Of a stretch of DNA of 64,000 nt, positions 12,789-24,505 are shown piece by piece. The position numbers were made by a program, and so were the translations under genes. Source of the stretch: Phlebiopsis flavidoalba (lineage: Eukaryota; Basidiomycota; Agaricomycetes; Polyporales; Phanerochaetaceae); assembly GCA_035772785.1 (NCBI GenBank), contig JAOCPU010000019.1, positions 310,001 to 374,000 of the forward strand. Direction: 5' to 3'. The first letter of the stretch is position 1, and each line of letters starts with the position of its first letter. The notes beneath the pieces were generated by a model. That model did not search any database and was not told where the DNA came from. It saw only the letters and a program-made list of their open reading frames with translations.

Positions 12789-13853
12789 GAGGGGCCACCA
12801 AATGCCGATGGAGTGATTCACAGAGACGAACAAAGTACTGCATCTTCGGTAGAATATGTCGAGTTTATAACTAGTAGTAGTGCTCTCCCGTCGTTCCCGA
12901 TGACAGCAGAGTGTTCCTAGTCATCATCGACGCCGAAATAGAAGCCACGGGAATCCCCCTGCAGCGGGAACGTGTTGCCTTCGGAGGGCTGCCCGCGGGA
13001 CGTGTGGGATGGTTCTTGATGGTGATTATGGGGGGATTTCAAGAAATTTTGCCCAACCTTCTCGCCTGCCGACCCGGTGGATTGGCTGGATGGGGGCGAG
13101 CCGTAGAGGCCGGCGCTGAGTTCCACGTAATGGGAAGTTATGCAGAGAAAGACGTTGTGAACATTTGAATGAATGGAACTTCTCGTAGTCGGATGAAACG
13201 TCAACGAAACGGAATGACCGGCTGCTAATGATGTACCACATGAGTTTGAGCGCGCTGTGGGTCCACGTATATGTGTATTACGCACCTTTATGTATACTCG
13301 TCAACTTTAGGTCGGCGATCCAGAAACACTGCAGTAGCCCGTTGTAGAGGCTCAGATAGCTTAGCTCCACCGATTTCGATGTAGCTGGATGAGGTTTGCA
13401 AGAGGACAAGCCTGTGACGCCGAGCCTCAGAAGCTTGACATGCCTTAGACCATGAGAAACAACGAAAACAGTGACCCCAAGAGAGGGGGAGTTTCAGAAG
13501 AGCGCACCAGAGCCTACCAGAGCGCACCCCAGGTAGTAGCCGCCCCCGTCGCCGAACAGCGTCATCGTGGCTTACACATAATTCAGAGTAATCGAATATT
13601 CATGCATTAATTAACATCGACGACACGAGGAGAGTATACCAGGATGTTCAGTGAGTTCTACTCCGCGGCGGGGCGTGACGTGACCGCGAACGCGGACTCC
13701 GAGTGGCGCATCAGTGCGCGTGTTTATATGGGAACAATGAACAAAGGACTCACTCAACTCTCGACTTCCAACTTGTCGCAGACCACCATCGTACTCCAAC
13801 ATCATTCGTTCCGGAAAACGCATACTCTTGTCAAACGTACCTGAGCGCTCAAT
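12789..13853. other. Divergent intergenic region, no recognised gene
   Basis: Lies between the P450 start (-) and the acidic-protein gene (+), so it should hold both promoters. Open frames on the minus strand at 12917-13285 and 13288-13527 have no recognisable features. Confidence 0.45.
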
Positions 13854-15366
13854 ATGGCCAAACGTAAATCGGATGAGGTCGACGAGGCCACGGAGAGTGG
13901 TCGTAGTAAAGCCACCAGAACATGTGGCGGAAGGGTCTTCGGTACGGACGACGGTCATGAAAACCCGGACAACGCCCAAGCAATTGTGGAAAACACCAAA
14001 AAACATTGTTGTCGACGCTGGTACTGATGCGCCGTAAGTGTCGTGTGTCTCGCGTCGAGTGACTAGGTGCTTACCTTTCGACAGGCCACAGGCGTCTAAC
14101 CAAAACAACTCATGCCAGACACCCCCGACGCAGTCGCAGGGGCTCAACGACAACGAAGACAAGGAGAAGGATGCAGACCACAAAACTAGCAGCGAGGAAT
14201 GGCCGTCGAAATTCGACACTGACGATGAAGGCCAAGTCACTGGCGAAACACCTATGCCTTACCCTAGGGCGCCGCCACCGAGCCCTGCCAAACCTGGGAC
14301 GCCACTCCGTGTAAGCATTCTTGGGTAGATTCTTAGACAGTTTCAATCTTGTATGTCGCGCATCGAGGGACTGGCTGCTCACCTTTCGATAGATCACAGG
14401 CGTCGAGCCAGCCCAGCCCAAGCCAAACTCTCCCTGACGACAAGAATGATAAAGAGGCGGGGGCATGCCACAGCACCGACAGTGGGGAATGGCCTTCGGC
14501 ATTCGACATCGATGAAGAAGGCCAAGCCACTGGTTATACGTCTCTTTCGTATCCCAGTGCGCCGCCACCGAGCCCTGCTAGACCTGAACACCTACCGGTG
14601 TAAGCATTCTTCATTGAATGTCCACATATGCAAAGACTCACCTCTTCACAGCAAAGAGCAAGGAGATGAGGAGCATGGTCATAACGCTGGCCCTCGAGCT
14701 GAAATTGAGGGGGACGAGCACTTTGCCCGAGAAGCGCTTGAAGCAAATGAAAATCTTGGCCATGAAGCCGAAGTGCACAGCGGCGACGAGTCGGATGGGG
14801 ATTCCTCCGACAGTGCGTCGACTGTCACCATGCACTGGGGCTCCGACCAGACCTACGTCGAGCCCGAATACGGCTACGAGAGCGGTGACGATGATGAGGA
14901 TGGCGATCCCATCTACTTCTTTGAGGACGATGATGAGTACGACAGTCAGGACGAAGACGAGGATGACGCACGTACGTTTGGAAGCTTCGTTGAAGGAGTT
15001 CTTAGGCTGATGGTTGATGTAGGTTCCGGATGGTCGCCCGTGAGCTCGGTCTCGGGCAGCTCCGAGGAGTACAACTCGTCCGGTGAAGAAGAACATGAGG
15101 AAGAGAACCCAGGCGTGGCAGAAGCCGGCCCAGCAGTATTCCATGTTGCTGGGTCTGATGCTAACGCAGCAACACTGAATACTACCAGAGCGTCCCTTCC
15201 AGAGGCCGAAGTGCTCGCTCGTCGCGTACAGGAGCTTCGTATGGAGCTTGAAATCGAAGAAGAGGACGATGAAGATGTCGGTGAAGAGGAGGAGCAGGAG
15301 GTCGTGGAGGGAGGTCGCGCGTGTCACCCGTGGTCGAGGGTGCAAATGAACCGCCACACGGAGTAA
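13854..15366 (+). CDS. Highly acidic orphan protein with a duplicated exon
   Basis: I do not recognise the family. Proposed start ATG 13854 (MAKRKSDEVDEATESGRSK). Introns with good splice sites: 14034-14084, 14311-14392, 14600-14651 and 14972-15022 (GTACGT...TAG; 51 nt, so it could also be read through). Exons 2 and 3 encode two similar Pro-rich modules. The C-terminal part is very acidic (runs such as GYESGDDDEDGDP and EYDSQDEDEDDA, then SSVSGSSEEYNSSGEEEHEE). A short predicted coiled coil, AEVLARRVQELRMELEIEEE, precedes a final Glu tract; TAA is at 15364-15366. Exon 1 switches frame before its donor, and exon 2 ends one base out of phase, so single-base errors are likely. Acidity and low complexity suggest a disordered, possibly nuclear protein (inference). 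Confidence 0.6.
14085..14599 (+). repeat. Tandem duplication of one exon within the acidic gene
   Basis: Exon 14085-14310 and exon 14393-14599 encode aligned modules: PQASNQ / SQASSQ at the start, EEWPSKFDTDDEGQVTG / GEWPSAFDIDEEGQATG in the middle, and YPRAPPPSPAKP / YPSAPPPSPARP near the end. The flanking intron sequence is duplicated too: both donors read gtaagcattctt and both acceptors follow cacctttcgayag. The duplication unit is therefore about 310 bp (exon plus intron). Confidence 0.8.
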
Positions 15367-15368
15367 AC

Positions 15369-15869
15369 CTATGACGCGTGGTAAATTGTCAAGGTTGTCT
15401 CTGTGACGGTGAAGTCGTTGGAGGGGGTGGGGGTGAAATGGGCAATGCATGTACAACGTCTGTGTGTGGCTGAAAGGGAGAAGGATGCGTGTGGGTCCTC
15501 AGTCCACATTGTCATTTCTGCCAAGGGAAACCACAACTTTCTGTATTTATATTCTATAACATCCAACCAGTCAGCCACGAGTTTGATGTGTAGAGGCATA
15601 CCGGAGAAGACACCTGAAACATTTGCTTTCATGAAGGACTCCTCTTGTGACGACATTGGTCGCTTTTGGCAGAGTGCACACTCTGTGGGGGCGACCCGAT
15701 AATGGGACATTGTATTTGGATTGTCTTCGCTCCTTGTCTTCGCTCCTTTTATTCGCCCTCCTTTTAATGCACCTGGCTTTGTTTCTCCTATCCAAGGGGT
15801 ATTTATCGCGCGACGTAGAGGTGACGACGAACCTGGTATGCCTAGGGCATTCTTAGCTTCAACATCCAT
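15369..15869 (-). CDS. Uncharacterised 166-codon open frame, convergent with the acidic gene
   Basis: An uninterrupted ATG-to-TAG frame that ends only 3 bp past the acidic gene's stop on the other strand. It contains a CxxC pair (TECALCQKRP) and a moderately hydrophobic middle (GMPLHIKLVADWLDVIEY), but no recognisable domain or signal peptide. It stays open in a window where real genes are often frame-broken, which is mild support; chance is equally possible. Confidence 0.2.
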   Translation of the reverse strand: MDVEAKNALGIPGSSSPLRRAINTPWIGETKPGALKGGRIKGAKTRSEDNPNTMSHYRVAPTECALCQKRPMSSQEESFMKANVSGVFSGMPLHIKLVADWLDVIEYKYRKLWFPLAEMTMWTEDPHASFSLSATHRRCTCIAHFTPTPSNDFTVTETTLTIYHAS

Positions 15870-16825
15870 CGATATCCTGCTGTGTTGACGCTCCCTCCTT
15901 ATTCACCAATCTGCTTGGGGTTCGAGGCGTCGTTTGGTAAATAACGAGTTACATGGATGTCCAAATGAAAAGGGCAAGGTGACGATCGCGAATGCGGCAT
16001 AATTTTCCATTTTGAGATGACCATCAGCGTGGCGTTTTCCTCTGATTCTCTATGCAGTCCTTCGCAGTCCTTCAGATAAAGCATTGATATTTCAATCAAA
16101 AAATATGTGCTCGTGAACTGGTTCTTCAAGTGCGTGGTAGGTTTGCTCAACAGAATATCGCTCCTGGTCACAGTTTCGTTCTCTTTGTCAAACGTATGAC
16201 GTCAGACCAAACCCTCCCTACGATTCGACAGAACGCTTCAAGGATATTCAGTTGCATTGTTGATGCAGCTATTCGTACAAACCACGCCTATCCCGAATAA
16301 CTCAATGAATGTACAGATGTATTTGAACATCTCCATTCGTGGTTTGGAACATCTGAAGTCCGCCCCCGACACAGCCCCGATTTGGACACCCCCGCGCCCC
16401 GAGACAGAAGGACCGCGTCAGAGCGTGACTCAATGGCGACTCGACGGCCCCCGCAGCCGCCGTGGCCCCTGAAACGGCCCCTTCGTACGAGCTCTCGCTT
16501 TTGTCTTAGCGGCCAAAACACCGGATACCACCACCACGGGGCGCGTCGCCCACCTCGCCTATATAACCCAGAGGCCAAGCGATGCTCGGGCGGTGCGTAG
16601 CCTATCTCCCACACAGATACCGAGAAGCCCCACTTTGTTAATCATCCGTTGCCCGACTCCTCCTCGCCGGTATCTGCTACGCAGTGTCCACCAGTTTCCT
16701 ATATTTATTCACTCCTGACTGACTTGCCGATCACGTCTCCGGGGCCGCCAGTCTCGTCTTATCTACCTTACCCGCGACAACCACAGCAAGCTCTTCCAAC
16801 CACCCACCCCGACGCTTTGGCAAAG
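15870..16825. other. No recognised gene
   Basis: Intergenic DNA upstream of the first orphan paralogue. A TATA-like tatataacc occurs at about 16559-16567 inside a GC-rich stretch, some 260 bases upstream of the ATG at 16826. A CT-rich segment lies just before that start. Confidence 0.4.
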
Positions 16826-17513
16826 ATGCCCTCGCAACAACCCTCCACTCTGACCAAGAGCCAGGAAACAGTGGCCTCAGACGCACCAGCGTCCCCCATT
16901 GCTCACTCCGCAGAGGCCCTCAGCGACCTCAAGTTGCTCCGCGGAAGCCAGCGGCATCGCAAGATGGCCACCAAGGGCGGGGAGTGGAAGACGAAGCAGC
17001 ACGAACGCCTCCCGCTTGAGTACCATCTCAGCTGGCAGGCCAAGAACCCACGCTGGGACATGCCTGCGAACTACGTCTGGCGTACTCGTCGCCCACACAT
17101 GACGCTTGGCACCAAAGGTGGCTGGCAGGTCAACATGGACGACGTAGCTGCGGACGTTGTCGAGGAACGAGATACGGATTGGGTTGAGGCGGGCGCGGCG
17201 CGGGGCGCCTCCGCCCAACGGAGGAGGCGACGCTTGCGGACCTTGCGAAGCCGGGCAAGCAGCGGAAGCGAGAGAAGAAGAAGAGTGAGTCTGGCGTGAT
17301 TGGGCGCAAGACTCTCGTCTAACGATATTAGCCACAGCCGATGATTTCGAGGTCATCCCCAATTCGCAGTCGGTCATCGTTCTTGACGATTACGAATTGC
17401 CGGAACCGTCGATCAACGAGCCTTGGGAATGTATCGACATGGACGAGGACGATCGCGAAGTGCTGCAGAAACCATCATATGCCGAAATCCTTGCGAACAC
17501 CGCTCAAGAGTGA
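16826..17513 (+). CDS. Orphan protein A with RHRKMA motif, tandem paralogue 1
   Basis: Family not recognised. ATG 16826 gives MPSQQPSTLTKSQETV, a Ser/Thr/Pro-rich start. A shared core follows: SDLKLLRGSQRHRKMATKGG and EWKTKQHERLPLEYHLSW. After a frame shift in a GC-rich run near 17190-17215 comes EEATLADLAKPGKQRKREK. An intron starts at GTGAGT (about 17285) and ends before 17333. The last exon encodes DDFEVIPNSQSVIVLDDYEL, INEPWECIDMDEDD and KPSYAEILANTAQE, with TGA at 17511-17513. A basic first half and an acidic tail with conserved SYAEILAN make this look like a small protein-interaction module (inference). The ATG is preferred because the further upstream in-frame sequence has no ATG. Between this gene and the next (17514-18016) I see no other gene. 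Confidence 0.6.
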
Positions 17514-18016
17514 AGAAGGTACCCGCGCAGTATTCTATGCCAGCCCATACCCCATCCACGAAGGATATATCTATTTGCTCAATTAAGCTACTCATTATAA
17601 TCAGACATAGCCAACGAATTACTCACGACATTAACGCCTATGCGGACTGTTTATGCCATCCGGACGAATTCAAGTTGATGTACTTGTAGCTCCCTCGCAG
17701 ATATCCGGAAATATGTGTAGCAGAGCTATGTCCGTTATCCTAGACTCGTCCTATCATGACCTTTGGAATGCATGTTCTGAAATATCAAACATACCGAGAC
17801 GAGCAACGCTGATCGCAGAACCCTCCTGTGCCCACGCATTGCGCTACCGCCCCGTGCGTCATCCTGACTAGGCACCGCCCAACGACTCGAGCGGACATCC
17901 GAACTGATCCTAGCGAGTCAGACCGGTACCGCCTTGGCGTCGTATATTTCCACCCCGGTGCGCAGGGACAATGTGACACAACATCCCCTGCGCCGCCCTT
18001 CCCCACACACCACAAG

Positions 18017-18726
18017 ATGGCCACCCACACAACTAAGCAGAAGAAGGCTTCCTCGGCAACCCACGCACGGCCAGAGCCCCACCACTATAAGCCCCGCCTC
18101 TGCCCTCTACTGACGAGCTATCCAATCTCGAACTCAAACTCGTCCACGACGTCGTGCGGCACCGGAAGATGGCGCGCAAGGGGAGCGGCTGGCGCACGAA
18201 GCAGGTCGCGAAAGCGATGATGAAGGACCAGCCGCCCACCTGGGGATGGGCGATATGCGAACAGGAGGACGGACGGCATGCGCGGCCGGACACTGGCCGC
18301 GTGGAAGACAAAGTACGCAATGGGAGGCTCGGGGGTATGCGCCGCAGAGGGAACTGGCGACCGGGCCTGGAGGATGATCACGGAGAGGAGGTCGAGGGTG
18401 GGTGGGTGGAGGACGTGCAGAACATAAATGTGAAGAAGGAGGAACTTGATATGGCGGAGCTGTTGAAGACGGCGAAGACGAGGAAGACCAAGAAGAAGGG
18501 TTGGTTCGTTCTCTCATGTCACGAAAAATAATCTGACGCAGGCTCTTGTAAGCAGAGGACGACTTCGAGGTCGTGCGAGGCGGCGCCCGTGCAGTGATTG
18601 TTCTGGACGACCAAGCCGCGGACCGGAGGTAGAGGCTGACGAGCCATGGGAGTTGGTTGATTCAGATGACGAAGAGAAGGTGGTCGTGTGTCCTACGCAG
18701 ATATCGTGGCAAATGCCGGAACATAA
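18017..18726 (+). CDS. Orphan protein B with RHRKMA motif, tandem paralogue 2
   Basis: Paralogue of the gene at 16826, in the same orientation. ATG 18017 gives MATHTTKQKKASSATHARPE. One frame over comes TDELSNLELKLVHDVVRHRK, continuing MARKGSGWRTKQVAKAMMKD, which aligns with the core of protein A. Then KKEELDMAELLKTAKTRKTK aligns with A's EEATLADLAKPGKQRKREK. An intron near 18495-18560 precedes DDFEVVRGGARAVIVLDD, DEPWELVDSDDEE and SYADIVANAGT, ending TAA at 18724-18726. At least three single-base shifts are needed to hold the alignment. Alignment to A supports the exon calls in both genes. Confidence 0.55.
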
Positions 18727-19230
18727 GCTCGCGCGATTGCTGTCCGCATAATGGCCATACCTAGCCGGTAGCTTCGTAACATCCTTGCCGCCTTGTGGGA
18801 TTGTTCCTACACGATGAATTTGGGCCGATGCCGTCGTCTTTTTCAGGAGTTGATAGAAGTCGATATATAGGGGTGTACTCCAGGTCCGCTTGCACCTCGG
18901 ACGTGAGCCGGCTCGATTTGACTTTTCCAGAACTTGGAATAGACGAATCATGCAGCTCAAGACGAGGGCAAGAACGGAGGATTTATCGAGTGGTGCATGG
19001 GCATTATTTGATCATTGTGCACCCTATCGCGTCTTCAGCGAGCAGTCAGATGTTGCGAATGTTCTGTGGTCGCAATAGACGTCGTGTGACCTGAGTCGAA
19101 TGGTATGGTGTAGCGACGATCTATCATTCGTGTTCAGCAGAAGAAACAAAGCTGGTCAGATGATTAGTATTCCAGCTCAGCTGCCTACGCGCATCAGGTA
19201 TATCAGACGAGCTCCAGAAATACACACCAT

Positions 19231-19804
19231 ATGGCGACCCCGGTGCGTATCAAGCTGCCTTGTCTCGACGCCCTTGCCGATAGCTTATAATGGTCTAGTG
19301 CGACGATTGAGCCGTTCCTTCAGGCCTTTACCCGGTGGTCTCAGCTCCTCGTCCAGTGGATCAATATCGCGCAGTGGAAAACCGTGGGTTTCAACGAAAA
19401 TGCGAGTGAGTGGGGTATTGTGCTACGCGGCGGAGATGGTGGTGGATGCCTTAGAATTATTGGCTCTTTGAATTTGACATTAGTTCAAGACTGTAGTACC
19501 TTGATCGTGGGAATATGTTTTTCTATTGCGGCTTGTTTACTGCTCTTCAATACGGTCGGTGGCATGGTCAATAGCTGCTTTTGACCTAACGGGCCTGCTC
19601 ACCGCAGCCATCGTTAACGAACTATTCGTCGCCTTTTCTCTGCTTGTCCTGCATGTCTATAACATCCACCGATACCCAATAAAATATTTCAGCCTGCTGT
19701 CTGACTTGCCCGACACCGCGCACCTTTCCCAGCGGCTCGCGAAGAATAGTCTGATACTGCGGGCGAGCGAAGTACCGACGACTCGCTTGGATGGTTCTTT
19801 TTGA
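19231..19804 (+). CDS. Small uncharacterised membrane protein
   Basis: Family not recognised. A short first exon (ATG 19231, MATP) is followed by an intron starting GTGCGT at 19243 and ending at 19298. The second exon encodes ATIEPFLQAFTRWSQLLVQW and INIAQWKTVGFNENA. After a frame break come hydrophobic segments LIVGICFSIAACLLLFNTV and LLTAAIVNELFVAFSLLVLH, then YNIHRYPIKYFSLLSDLP and SQRLAKNSLILRASEVPT, ending TGA at 19802-19804. Two or three membrane helices are likely. The exon joins need one-base corrections, so the model is tentative, but the amino-acid character is clearly protein-like across 570 bases. Confidence 0.45.
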
Positions 19805-19955
19805 CCGGGGATGTGCAATGATCAGGGCACAAGACGGCAATGCCTCCTGTGCGACGGCTGATCCGCAGTATTAAAATCCATCGAGGTTGCCACGTATAAC
19901 TATCTTACCGCCAGGAGCTTCTTGTTTGCCTTCACCACCACCCCTACCACAAACC

Positions 19956-22743
19956 ATGACCGACGCTGGGGTCCGCAAGCGTAAACATGTCTGCGGCCCC
20001 CGAAAAGGCCACCCACGGGCCAACCACCGTCTCGTCACCCGAGATCCCGGGTCAGTTTCCAGACGGCCTCTTGTGACCGTAACTGACCGCAGCCTATTCA
20101 ACAGACTGCAGGACCAGTCAAGCTCTCAACCGTACTCTCGATACTATTGGTCGCTGTTGGGTTTGATTTCGTACAGGTGCGGACACCGACCCCCTCCCCT
20201 TCAAATCGAGCTCACCTCAATCTGGCCGACAGCAACCACAACTCGTGCTCGAATGCTGGGACTGTTCGATGTGGTCACTAGCATTACGTCGGGAAACACG
20301 CCTTTACCAGGCGCTGGGGTGGTTGACGTGCAGTTCGTGGCGGATGATGAAAAGAAGGACGCCGTGGTGAGGGCTTTCAGGTGGTGTGTAACCAATTCAG
20401 ACAGATTCGTCAGAACGTCGTAGTTAAACCAGCTTTCCTGGCAGCATGCATGGCTCGGCATATGGTATGTTCAGTATACCATACCGCCCGAATAATACTC
20501 ACGCGAGCAGAACGAGACGCTATGGGAGCAGAGTGAATATCATCCAATAGGTCACAAAGGCTCGAATTTGACTAGGGCAGGCGGCATCGGATATACCGTC
20601 ATTGACTCGATGGCAACCATGCTCATCATGGGCCTTGACGAAGAATATCAACGAGCCAAGGGGACCTGGGTCGAGAATAAACTCGACTTTGAGCAAGACG
20701 CCGAGTACAACACCTTCGAGGTACGTACTTCGAACCGGTTGAATCGTTCACGTTACAACGCGAAGTGGCGAACAGACTACAATCCGTGTCCTTGGCGGAC
20801 TCTTACTATCAGCATACAACCTCACGCTGGTGACGCCCATCTTTCTTCGAGAAGGCTGTCGACCTTGGCGGGGACCGGCTTCTCCCCGCCTTCGACACCC
20901 CCTCTGGCTTGCCGTCAAGCATGATCAACCTTGCCACAACGCGAGGGATATATGAATGCCGACAGCCCCGACTTGGTCAAGCACTGCGGAGGAGGGCAAC
21001 GCTCCAGCTGTGAGTTCAGAGTGTACCTGAGCTGGCTTACAGGAACGATGAATATGGGAGGAAAGCGGAAAAAAGTACGGATTATATGCGCTTTGTCCGG
21101 AAGCCTAACTAATTGCTACTAGGTCATGAGGGTCATTCGAGTTTTGCCCGGCTCGCCACAGGCTTAGCCTCCATTTATTAAGGTGCGCTGGTGGACTGAT
21201 ATTCACCAATTGCACGGCCATGATCGTGGTAGAACAGCCAGCAAAAAATGACGGCAAATATGCCTGCGTGTCAGCATCTATCCGGCTAGGCTCTCGACGT
21301 GGGGATTCTACTACGAATACCTGACCTGTGTGTATGTCATGCTTCACCAACTCCATGCCTATCTTCACGCGCGCAGCTAAACGGCCATAAAAGTAAACAG
21401 TACATTCAGACGGTATTGAGACCTACCATTACTCCATATTTCCCGTCTGATCAGCTAGTATAGAACATGAACAGAACCTGTTGTACCGTGCGGTAAGATA
21501 TATCTATGCCATTATCATGCTTTTCATTTTACGTATAGTGATTCATAGATGTACGACGATGCCATGGACTCTGTCGGCGAAACATCTCATCCAACGCAGC
21601 CAAAAGTCAAAGCTCTTGTACACCGCTGAAACTCAATCCCCTCAAACACATCCTACACGGAAGAGATGTACGGACTTGTACTACGCACTGGTCTAATTCC
21701 AAAGCTTGCTCATTCTATGTCTCACAGAATGTGGCGACTTGCACCAAAACAAGACCATCTTGTCTGCTTCCTCGGCGGTTCGCTCATGCTTGGAGCTACG
21801 CTCACTGGCGCAGGTCGTCTCGCACCCGGTCTCGATACCTCCGAGAGTTTTTTGCGCAGCTTACGGGAAGCGGAAAAACGGCACTGGATCAACGCGTCGT
21901 CGAGCTCATCCACACAATGCATGCAGACACACGATACTCAAACGTAGGTGCCAGTGGGTGCTGCTAAAGGGATGAGTGACTCTGACCTCGGTCTCAGTGG
22001 ACTTGCCTCCGGAAAATCGCTCACTTCAGAATACCAACAGATGGCCTGGATACGTCCAGCATGCCGCACGAACTGGTATATTAAAGGTGCAAGGTACGCA
22101 ACGCGACTATGAAATGTCGGTTGGTGTCACACTTACCTTACGCTATACAGGCCTGGTGCAGACGCGCCCTACGACGCTCGTTACATCTTAAGGTCTGTCT
22201 CAAATAAACATCACTTCTTCGACAGTCCACTGATCGTCTTTCGTAGACCCGAGACCGTTGAATCCCATGTTCCTCGCTTACCGCCTCACCGGCGACTCGC
22301 GCTAAGGGACACCGTGAGTTCGGCTGGTCAGATCTTCCAAGGCGATCGAGACACACTGCCGCATCGAGAGCGGCGGATATGCAAGCGTCCTCAAACGTCG
22401 ACGAAGTGCCTGTGAAGCATGAGGACAAGATGGAGACATTCTTGATGGTGTGTTTCAAAGTCATGTTTGCAGAAACGCATGCTGATCGCTTTCCTTGCAG
22501 AGCGAGACTCTCAAATATCTCTATCTCCTACTTTCGACGACGACCAAGACGCTTCCCCTATCTCGTAAGCTGCCTCTGACTCAATGCTCATGCCCTACTC
22601 ATCAGGTACTCCTCACGAATACGTCTTCAATACTGAAGTAAGTATTTTGACAACATTTCGCGTTCAAGATGTCAGGCTAATGCAAAGTCCAGGCACATCC
22701 ATTCCCTATCTTCAATCCTACTAGACGTGCTAATTTCTCGTAA
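19956..22743 (+). CDS. GH47 class I alpha-1,2-mannosidase (frame-disrupted)
   Basis: Glycoside hydrolase family 47 trims alpha-1,2-linked mannose from N-glycans in the ER/Golgi, or is secreted. Conserved blocks in order: DDEKKDAVVRAFR, HAWLGYERDAMGA, EYHPIGHKGSNLTRAGGIGY and TVIDSMATMLIMGLDEEY (20588-20645). Then DFEQDAEYNTFE, TTIRVLGGLL...SAYNLT, DRLLPAFDTPSGLPSSMINL, SRRGDSYYEYL, HLVCFLGGSLMLGA, PETVESMFLAYRLTGDSR, ESGGYASVLNVDEVPVKHED and KMETFLM. After an intron comes SETLKYLYLLF, and after two more introns the C-terminus GTPHEYVFNTEAHPFPIFN, with TAA at 22741-22743. The usual SLDTM reads SMATM here. More than ten single-base frame changes and about eight introns occur. The N-terminus is not resolved: ATG 19956 is a guess and no clear membrane anchor is seen. 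Confidence 0.8.
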
Positions 22744-24505
22744 TTTGGGTCATGCTGGTTGATAGATTTATGTATTATACTTTATGCTCAGATTCAATGC
22801 ACAGCGCACAGAACATAGAATTTTGTGTAGAGACGGAGATTCTCATGAACCAACTGTGTTCCGGATGGGATTTTCTCGTCACGAACTCAAATACGTATCC
22901 CATGCAGTCCGGCTCGTCAATATATTCAATGGTGAGTGAGGGTTCGACTTCTGCTTTGTCGAATACTTGGTCTTGGATTGGCTTCATGTTGGGACAGATC
23001 TGATAGAGTATGGCAGGTCGCAGAAGTGTTAATTACTTTTGATCTATGTTTCTGAGCTTGAAGGTGTTAGAGTTGCCATCGTCTGTGTCCGACCACGGGG
23101 CTCTCACCGGTGATTGTGATCGTCACTGATAACCTTAGGGACCGAAACAAATCGCTTCTCTTGCTACCAGCTATAACTCTGCGTTGCTTAAGTAGCGCGA
23201 CCCGGAGCTGCGTTGCTCGAGACAAACACGACAACGCTTATTTTTGCGAGCTTGAACTTTGGGTCCTCGTTACTGTCTCCTCAATAAGTAGTGGTAAGCA
23301 CCGTGTTCGTATAGCCTTGCTGTAAACTAGTCAGCTGACGTCGGTGATATCGTGCTAGAAACTGCACTGCAAAGCCTATCTCCGGTGTCAAACGTTTCGT
23401 CTTCTCGTGCCGTGCCTACGTAGACCTCAGATAATCTCGATCGGTAGCACCATGTTACACGATCGAAAACGATTGCACATCCGTTGCTGCCGGCGGGGCC
23501 GTCATTGTCTAGACGTCCATCCTCTAGACCACGGTGCGCTGTAGGGTTATTAGGTATGACAATCGGTTCCAGCGTCGATTTTCTACGAGTTGCTAGTTGT
23601 CTACAAGCGGTTTGAAGCTCGAAACTCGAGCGTAGCTGTGGCAGTGCTTGGGTAAGGCTAAAGTGTGATCTGGGAGTGTGCCAGGATGCGCCGACAATCG
23701 TGAAAGAATTATCCTCCCCTCGGAATACAAGAGAAGTGCCCCGGCGAGTCCTCTATCGAGCGCAACTCTCATTCCGATTTGAGAAACTCGCTCATTGTGC
23801 AAGACATCGAATTCGGCTGACCGCCCGAGCCTTACGATATGTCGGGTATTCGCCGAACGAATGGTTACCATACAAAACGTCTTATGGAGCATGCACACTG
23901 CTCCTCCCAAACATCTTGCACAAGAATTTTGATGACATTTGCGGCTCAAGCTCATCCCATAAACTCCTCGAGATCAGCATGTGTTGAAAGAATTCGAAAC
24001 CGCCGGGCTGGGGAAGTTGGGGGCGAACTTCGGTGTTTTGCGAAGCTGTGTTGCCAACAGCGCCAAACAGTCGGGCCCTAGCTTTAGGGAATCGTCGCGA
24101 CGCCCCGCCAACTCACCTTCACCCGACCTGCCACCGCATCGCCGAGAGGGTGCCGCAGGAAATCAGACCAACAGGAACAAGTTTTGGAGAGTCGAGATGT
24201 GTCAGGTTTGTGCCTCGAATACAGAACTGATTTCCCGGCCGCTCAGGTGTAATTTTGCCCTGCCAAGGAACTGCCATCCAACCTGGGCATATGCAAGGGA
24301 CCTATTTCCTTCGGCACAGCATGCGGGTGGGCTGCTAGAACAATCATGCATCAGCAAGAGACGGCCGACGACATGGGCTCGGGAATATAAACATCGTGCG
24401 ATACGGCGAAGCGGGCGGCGTTCCCAGCGCCCCCCTTAAGTTCGCCATGTTCGCCGCCTGACGCCTTGCTTTCTTTCGAGCCCCAACCGCGCACGGTTCA
24501 CGAGG
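22744..24505. other. No recognised gene
   Basis: 1.76 kb between the mannosidase and the second permease. A tRNA-like box A occurs near 23500-23540 but does not fold into a full tRNA. Open frames on both strands up to 150 codons (23981-24439) show no domain. A possible TATA-like ataaacat at about 24388 lies 118 bases upstream of the permease ATG. Confidence 0.45.

Noticed and set aside
14638..15456. 272-codon open frame on the minus strand
   Set aside because: It is the antisense of the Asp/Glu-rich exon of the acidic gene; GAx codons leave the opposite strand free of stops. The plus strand has consistent introns and module repeats.
23487..23560. tRNA-like box A (TGGTCTAGAGG) on the minus strand
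   Set aside because: No proper T-arm and the acceptor pairs only partly; it does not fold into a tRNA.
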